From contig CM043965.1 in assembly GCA_014529385.2 (NCBI GenBank), positions 13,161,912 through 13,225,911 of the forward strand: a DNA stretch of 64,000 nucleotides. Reading direction: 5' to 3'. Source of the DNA: Adiantum capillus-veneris. Taxonomy: Eukaryota; Streptophyta; Polypodiopsida; Polypodiales; Pteridaceae. A model generated the notes under the pieces. That model saw only the letters and a program-made list of their open reading frames with translations, was not told where the DNA came from and did no database searches. The translations under genes and the position numbers were made by a program. Below are positions 57,906 to 64,000 of this stretch, one piece after another. The number at the start of each line of letters is the position of its first letter. Position 1 is the first letter of the stretch.

Positions 57906-60900
57906 GAGTGCATGTGTTCGCCGATGCATGCGTGCGTGTGGGGAAGGGGGAGAAGCAAGAGACCGTGTGGGTGGAGCAACCTCAAGAAGCGGTGAGTGAG
58001 GTGCTCCTTATTCATATATGTATAATAAATAAGGGCATGTACACATGGTGGGCAAGCGGTCGGATACCAAACGTCCAGCCCGGGCAAAGGCGTAGCACCT
58101 TTACCCCAACAATCTCCCACTTAGAGGCGATGCATCAACAAGTGAGACCTACTAGCTAAACTACTAGTATGTACAAGAAACTAGGTGATAGACTCTCTCA
58201 ACCTATGCCCACTGGCTCACTCTGTCAATCTACACGCAATTGTATCAGCTCTGATGGTAGGCGAGCGTGCATACGCATGCTAGAGCGTGCATACACATGC
58301 TAGAGCATGTATGTAAATCCCGCAAATAACTCTATATGGTATGCAAAGCTCCATAAAGCGTCATGCTAGTGTCAGTCATCGCACGATTGAGAATCCATGC
58401 CTCAAATGCTCCCACTACAACTGCTGGGTCGGGCCTCGACACTAACAAGTTGAACATGAGATGCCCAAACGTTGATGAAATCTACACTAACCTGGCTGTA
58501 CTTGCCTACCTTGCGCTATCTGCAATCGGACTGCATCATCAGGACTACCCATCACATATGGATGTGTCACTACCAACACTGGGAAACCTACATCCCTGTC
58601 ACCCATAGGCAAAATTGTGCGTCTAGGCACCAAATCATCAGCCTCTAACATGAGCATGTCAAAAAACTCCATATTTGTCAACTCTATCTGTGTCTCTAGG
58701 GACCATATCTGCTCTACCTCTGCCTGCACAAAGTCTGACAACACCTGTTGTAGCCTATGTCTCACCAAAGCACTACCCCTCTATCCTTGTCTCTACAGAG
58801 TCTACTGGCATGTTTTGCACAACTAAATGCTCTGTCTCGTGATTATGGTGGGGATCTCACACGCAAAAGAGACATGTTTTGTCTCTCGCTCAAAGCATGC
58901 AACAACAAAATCAAGACTACACCGTCTCGAACCTTAGACACATGCATAGGATATACCAAGCCGTTGTGGGCTCCTCTGTCAATCACTACTGAGTTGCAAT
59001 GAATTTGGAAATACTGCTCTCTAATCAGTATCTGACAACCAAAGTCTACTAATTATCTCATTGAGATCAAGCTGTATCTCAGCTAAGGATCATAGCACAC
59101 ATGTCATAGCGTGTATGGTGCACCACTGGGCAATGGCAAACAAACGTCTCATGCACCATCTATGTCGAACATCAAACCATCAGCTAAGTGCACATAGCCA
59201 AGTCTCCCACTAGAAAATGTGCTAAACTACTCATGACATGGTGTGACGTGGAAAATGTCATTGCTATCTAGTAACCCTGTGGAGAAAGTGTGCTATCCAT
59301 AGACAAATCTACAAGAGGTACACTCGAGGCAAGCATGATATCATCATCACTGACATAGACTGCCACTGGAACTGCCTCTCTAACATGTGTCAAAGCCATG
59401 TTTGCACTACACGTACATCTTTGTTGCTGCCTCATACGTCTGAAACAACGGCCTCTAATGTGCCTTGTGTGACTGCAATGGAAACAATGCAAGTAGTATC
59501 GGCAAGAACGAGACCGCCGCCTCTCAAAATTCATTGTAGTGGACTCTATACTGTCACACATATCTACAACCATAAGTGAATGGCTAAGAGCCAAAGTATG
59601 GCAAGAAATCTATAAAATTATGATAGAATCTCCCCTATAAGCTGAGCAAAATCTCAAGTACAATCTCAACCATAAACCATGCCAAATTGGCAACAAAGTG
59701 GAAGGTAACTTGACCACTATACAATCATCAAAAGCATGATCAAATGCATCAAAATTGATGCTCACATATGCCTAAAAGCAACTCCATAATCTGCTATCTG
59801 CAAGCATAAACTGGGACAAATTTCTCAACCGAGCATAATGCGCATAACCATATAGCAAGCAGAGAGAAAACTAGCTCAAAACGCATCCCACAAGAGAAAT
59901 TGCCTGCAAAATCCTGCAAAAAAACTGTGAAACCTGTGACTGCATGTACTGTAGTCATACAAGCATACGCAAATCCTGACTCCTGCGAGAGTGGGTACAA
60001 GAACACCAAGCTGTGTCCAAACTGACAAAACCTGTCAAAGTGAGAGTAAACACTTGATCATTGTCAAAGTGAGAATACATCGACCGCTCTTCAAGATGGT
60101 ATAACACTGCATACTTTTATGGAGAGAAGACAGGGGAAAACAAATAGAGTTTCCTCTGCGAAATGAGCCAAAACTCAACGCAAACTGCAAGCCAAAAAAT
60201 TTCCAGAGTGGGAGTAGACTTCACCACTAAACCATCAGAGAGTAAAGTGTGAATATACATAAACCATGGCGAGAATCTAGGAAAAATTTGACAAAGTTTC
60301 CTCGAAAAGCTGAGGAAAAAAAAAAAAAATCTCACAAAATTGCATAAAGATAGATACTCAATGTCTTAGTAACCAAATCCATAGGATGGTCTACATACGC
60401 TGCCAAAAGCCTGGCAAACTGGCTCACTCCTGAACAAGTGGCTCTATGGATGTATACCTGTCCGAAAACACCTGTAAACTTGCCAACCCACTACATACAA
60501 GCTCTACCAAGCTCAAAATGTTTCCACAAATGCGTATATAGCATGAAATTGCACAAGACGTGTAAAAAACTGCTCTCTGAATGTCCCACACAGTCATACA
60601 ATGCGCATAAAATTGCATTTAGATGTCTAAAGATCCAAAATTCACATCCCAAAGCATCACTTGAATAAACAAAAACAAGGTGAATTATCTCTCAAATAGC
60701 CCCACAATGTTCCATACATAGCCAAAGATGCAAACCGCATCACTCTCTACAATGTAGGAATCAAACTGCAAAACCTCGATATGTCGAGATTCTTGACAGG
60801 CTCAACGCTCAAAATTTTGATATGACCAGTACATTCAGAAGATGCCAAAACCCCAGGGTAGACTCCTGGATCACATATATCCGAGTCCGGGTGTGAGAGA

Positions 60901-60950
60901 TATGTCAAAAACATCCATTTTTGGCCAAAAAACATAGCATAAACTTACTT
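57906..60950. other. Mixed retroelement debris, mostly unrecognised
   Basis: About 3 kb without an intact gene. The minus strand holds a zinc-knuckle fragment (59445-59486). AACAATCTCCCACTT at 58108 is a phrase often seen in plant retroelement sequence, which I cannot assign. Confidence 0.4.
59268..59594 (-). pseudogene. Gag zinc-knuckle fragment
   Basis: A 108-codon minus-strand frame with CFHCSHTRHIRGRC, a CX2CX4HX4C nucleic-acid-binding knuckle, at 59445-59486. It is preceded by an Arg-rich stretch, as in copia or gypsy gag. No protease was found downstream. Confidence 0.45.
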
Positions 60951-60976
60951 CTGTTGTATTTTGTAGCATGATTTGT

Positions 60977-61960
60977 TCATTTTTGCTCAATGGCACACCA
61001 CTTGAGTTTCTTAGCCTGTGGCTTCGCAAATGGGCTCATCCTTTTGAGCACTTCCTCAACAAGTTTCTCTTCATTTATCGCGACCTCGCTCTTTTGTGCT
61101 GACTTTGTAGACTTAGCTCCACTTTGCCATGACGATGAGTAATCATCTAGGTCTTTGTAGTCCCCTTTCTTGTAGACAACACAATTTTCTACTAGGTATA
61201 GAGCCTCCTTGGCCAGCTCCTTTAGAGTTGAGCTCTTCTTCATATGCAAATCCTTTTGAAGATCCGCCTTTCTCAGTCCTTGGATAAATATCAACACGAG
61301 TCAAGATTGAGTTGGTAACTCTTCAAATGGGAAAATTTTTATGTAGCGTTTTAACCTTAAGGCTGATTTTCTAATGGATTCTCCCTCTTTCTGTTTGAAC
61401 TTATGGATTTGCAAGACTGTATTATGAGCTATCCCTCTTTGATATAAACTCGTCAAATACCTCCTCCATCGACTTAAAATCTCTACGTTCAATAGAGTCA
61501 AACTAGTAGAGGCACCCTCCTCTAGAGTTAACCCAAATCTTGCAAAATGTGTGGAAAAGTCTAGTACTTCCTTGGCTTTGATGAAATGCTCAAAGGCTGC
61601 CACATGATCCCTTGGATCCGTATTTCTAGAATATTTCTTGTTAGCTCATTTTTGTACTTGAGAAGGTTTGATCCTTCTGTGATCTATCATTCTAAACATA
61701 GGATCCTCTAATCCTTCTCTATGAGCCCATTTTGGCCTCGTATATGGTACATGTTCTCCCCTAAGGGTGCTCCTAATCCATAGTTCCTGATTGGTCTAGC
61801 AAGTGTTTGTTCTTGTGCTTGGCTTCTTTCTTCTCGTTCTTGTTCTCAATGTTGTGCTTCAGTCCTAATACAATTTAGCATTCTCGTTCTTCTCTCATCA
61901 TGGTATTGCTGATGGACTGGTAGTTTTGGTGGTGCTTTTAGCCCTGACATGGCCTACTAT
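60977..61960 (-). pseudogene. Gag core of family X, copy 3
   Basis: Reads KYSRNTDPRDHVAAFEHF, FGLTLEEGAS, GIAHNTVLQIHKFKQKEGES and, after one stop near 61301, KEALYLVENC. It matches the C-terminal half of the family X gag at 3400-3985, including the KEALYLV phrase. An Arg-rich stretch with further stops precedes it up to about 61960. Confidence 0.7.
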
Positions 61961-61996
61961 CCACCCCCTTTCATGTTCACGTTGTTGTGCGCATTT

Positions 61997-62854
61997 TGAG
62001 AACCCCGTTTTTTGTAATTTTTTTACATATGGACATGACGCACGATGTCAAAAGGGTGTGTGGGCTTTATTTTTGTGGGTTTTTTAGCTTTCTTTAGCAA
62101 GCACATGTACATGCATTGCAAGTCGCTAGTCTAGTGACAACTGTCTGGCTACTGCAATTGCCCGTGAGTGGGTTTTTTGAAAGGACCCTTGTATATAATT
62201 TAAACTCATGTAAAAACTTAAAAAAGTTCAGCAAAAAATGCAGAATTTTGCAGGTTTGAGCTCGTTGTGCCCCTTGATGGTTTCTGTTGCAGTTTTTGCC
62301 CTCGCCTTGCCTACTCTACGTGTAGTCGTGTGGGGACAGCTCTCTGTTCGCGTCAATTTTTCATGTAGAGACGTGTAGATTAAATTTTTTCCATCTTCAA
62401 CTTTCTGGACACTAAATTTTCAAGCTTCCTCTCAAGCTTTAAAGTGCTTCAATTGGAGTTGTGCTCTTCAGGTTACAACTAGTTCTCTGCAGGGTTATGG
62501 CTATGGCAGCCTAGTGGCAAAATGTGTGCAAACAGATTGGGAGGTCATGTATCTATGAATTGTGGAACTGATGTTGAAGTTGTGGGTTTGTGATGTTTTA
62601 TTGTGAAAGGGGAGGCCCTTGTCTTCATATGCATTGGTCGGCGTGTGCTGTAAATCCGTGTTTTGACAGGGTTTTGCTCTGTGACATAGTCTCTTGGGTG
62701 GGCGACGACCAGTAAATTCCCCAGGGGACTACTCTTGTTGGACTAGTGGTGTTTCAAAGGGGTTTTCCAAAGATTTTTGTGTTCTTGTAGTGCTCTTTCA
62801 ATTCTCTTGGGTGACATCGCTATAGAGGTGTTCCTGTTTTCTTGTTTTCCAACA
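61997..62854 (+). repeat. LTR-B, copy 2
   Basis: 858 bp, begins TGAGAACCCCG and ends TCCAACA. It is longer than copy 1 because of several indels. Confidence 0.8.
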
Positions 62855-62860
62855 ATGTTT

Positions 62861-62879
62861 TGGTGCTCCCACTGAGGAG
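62861..62879 (+). promoter_or_regulatory. Primer-binding site of the 62-kb element
   Basis: TGGTGCTCCCACTGAGGAG, six bases after LTR-B; one change from the consensus. Confidence 0.8.
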
Positions 62880-62929
62880 TTGCTTCAAGTTACCTTCAAT
62901 CTTGTTGGTTTATACATAGAAGTACAACC

Positions 62930-64000
62930 ATGGTCAAGTTTAGTGATGCATTGTTGAGGATGAATGATATGATCAGTAAGTTGAAGCTAAGCAACATATC
63001 AAAGTTAGACATGCACTACATGAGGTTTTGCTCTCTAAAGCAGGAGCTAGAGGTTCTTGAGGATATGATTCTGGATGAAAAGGAAGAGAAGTTCTTATTC
63101 ATTGGTACCCTTCTAGGATGTTTGGGCATTGAGGTTGCTTGCAGTGAATTGTTGGGTGTGAAGATAATTGTTGATTTCTTGAAGCAAAAAAGATGGTTGG
63201 AAGATGTCAATCAGTCTTCTACTTCTTCATGCATTTAACACAAGAGCTCCTCTCTCACTAGTGATGATTGTAGAAATGATGATGAGGTTGACTTAGATGT
63301 AAAAGATGAGGTTCTCTCTCTTGATGATGTAGATATTGATGAGGAGTTATGTGCAAGTAATATTGTGAAAGAAAATACCTTCAAGTGCATGTATGACAAA
63401 GAGAGCAATGACATGGGTGATTTAGTTTCCTATACAAATGTTTGTGAAGATGAGGTCTTTTATACCTCTATGTATTTATATGACATGCTTATCGGTTCTC
63501 ATGCTTCTGGTGCAAATGACATGCATGTTGAAATTATGGGTGATGTTTTTTCTCCTCTATCTTATGAGTTGATGTGGCATCCACATGAGTTGTGGGTATG
63601 TGGACCCATTTGGGATGCTGAGAATGATGTTTGTGATATTGATGATGCTATTGGTGGCACTGTGTTTCTTGCTAGTTATGATTTTTATTGTGAGAAAGAG
63701 GTTGATTTAAGTGATGTGGATTATGATGGTAGTCTTGATTGGGGATTTGATGATCCACAAATTGAGATGGATGAGGAGATGGAAGTCAATGTGTGCCATG
63801 CATTGTCAAGGGTGAAGAAGCTTATGAAAACCTCACATGCATGTGTGGATGTTGAAGAGGATTTTAGCTTGGAAAGTTGGGATAGCCATGATGACATGGA
63901 TACTTTGGATGTTTTGTCTTGGCTTAATGTGAGAGATACATATTATGGTGGTGATAATGTTGATCCATGGTCTTTTGATTTGTATGACATGAACGTTGAT
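62930..64000 (+). pseudogene. Acidic ORF of an LTR-B non-autonomous element, one stop, runs off the window
   Basis: ATG 62930 opens a frame that I read to base 64000 with a single TAA at 63236-63238. The first 102 codons are helical and Lys/Leu/Glu-rich and do not look like a standard gag. The rest is very rich in Asp and Glu and contains DWGFDDPQIEMDEE near 63740, nearly the same as a motif in the 42-kb gag-only ORF. No enzyme domain is visible before the edge. TAA may be a recent mutation or a real end, with the rest as a second ORF. Confidence 0.55.

Overview
The window looks like nuclear DNA of a land plant with a large, repeat-rich genome. The signs are Ty1/copia and Ty3/gypsy LTR retrotransposons nested in one another, gypsy elements with the double RNase H of the plant Tat lineage, many (GA)n/(CT)n and (CA)n microsatellites, a pentatricopeptide-repeat (PPR) gene fragment, GT-AG introns and a TATA promoter. 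A spliced aerolysin-type (ETX/MTX2-like) gene and a Penelope-like reverse transcriptase point towards a fern or other seed-free vascular plant. That taxonomic call is inference. No bacterial-style operon, rRNA gene or CRISPR array is visible.

Layout. 1-3129 (-): an unbroken copia gag-pol running off the left edge. 3345-5056 (-): a broken gag of an unusual family, here called X; relatives lie at 48.4-49.1 kb and 61.0-61.9 kb. 5.8-6.4 kb: a poly-G tract and a foldback element with a tRNA/SINE-like core. 8.7-10.7 kb (+): the aerolysin-like gene, whose predicted intron starts against a 122-bp hairpin. 10.8-11.9 kb: four tandem units of about 280 bp. 12.1-20.4 kb: two 2.36-kb direct repeats flanking a decayed Penelope-like reverse transcriptase, read as pseudo-LTRs. 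20.5-28.2 kb (+): a complete but decayed Tat-type gypsy element, G1. 28.6-29.2 and 37.4-37.9 kb: two copies of a PPR-derived segment. 29.5-34.5 kb (+): a second Tat-type element, G2, cut off in its integrase. 34.5-37.4 kb: remains of an unrecognised LTR element, G3. 37.9-45.6 kb: parts of an LTR family C and a minus-strand gag-only element. 47.0-48.0 kb: a diverged satellite with a palindromic box.

50.3-56.5 kb is the most informative stretch. A minus-strand gene with a TATA promoter, 5' leader and start codon has its first coding exon split by a 5.66-kb plus-strand element. That element has two LTRs, a primer-binding site and one intact 598-codon gag-like ORF but no pol, so it is a TR-GAG-type non-autonomous retrotransposon. 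56.5-61.9 kb holds LTR, gag and zinc-knuckle remnants. 62.0-64.0 kb is another gag-poor element sharing its LTR with G2.

How the pieces relate. Five LTR elements carry the same primer-binding site, TGGTGCCCCCACTGAGGAG or close variants. Three elements without pol share short protein motifs that I cannot assign to a known domain. One LTR type (B) is found both next to the autonomous G2 and next to the non-autonomous elements. Together this suggests one mobilisation system in which G2-like gag-pol elements serve gag-only passengers, one of which has landed in a gene.
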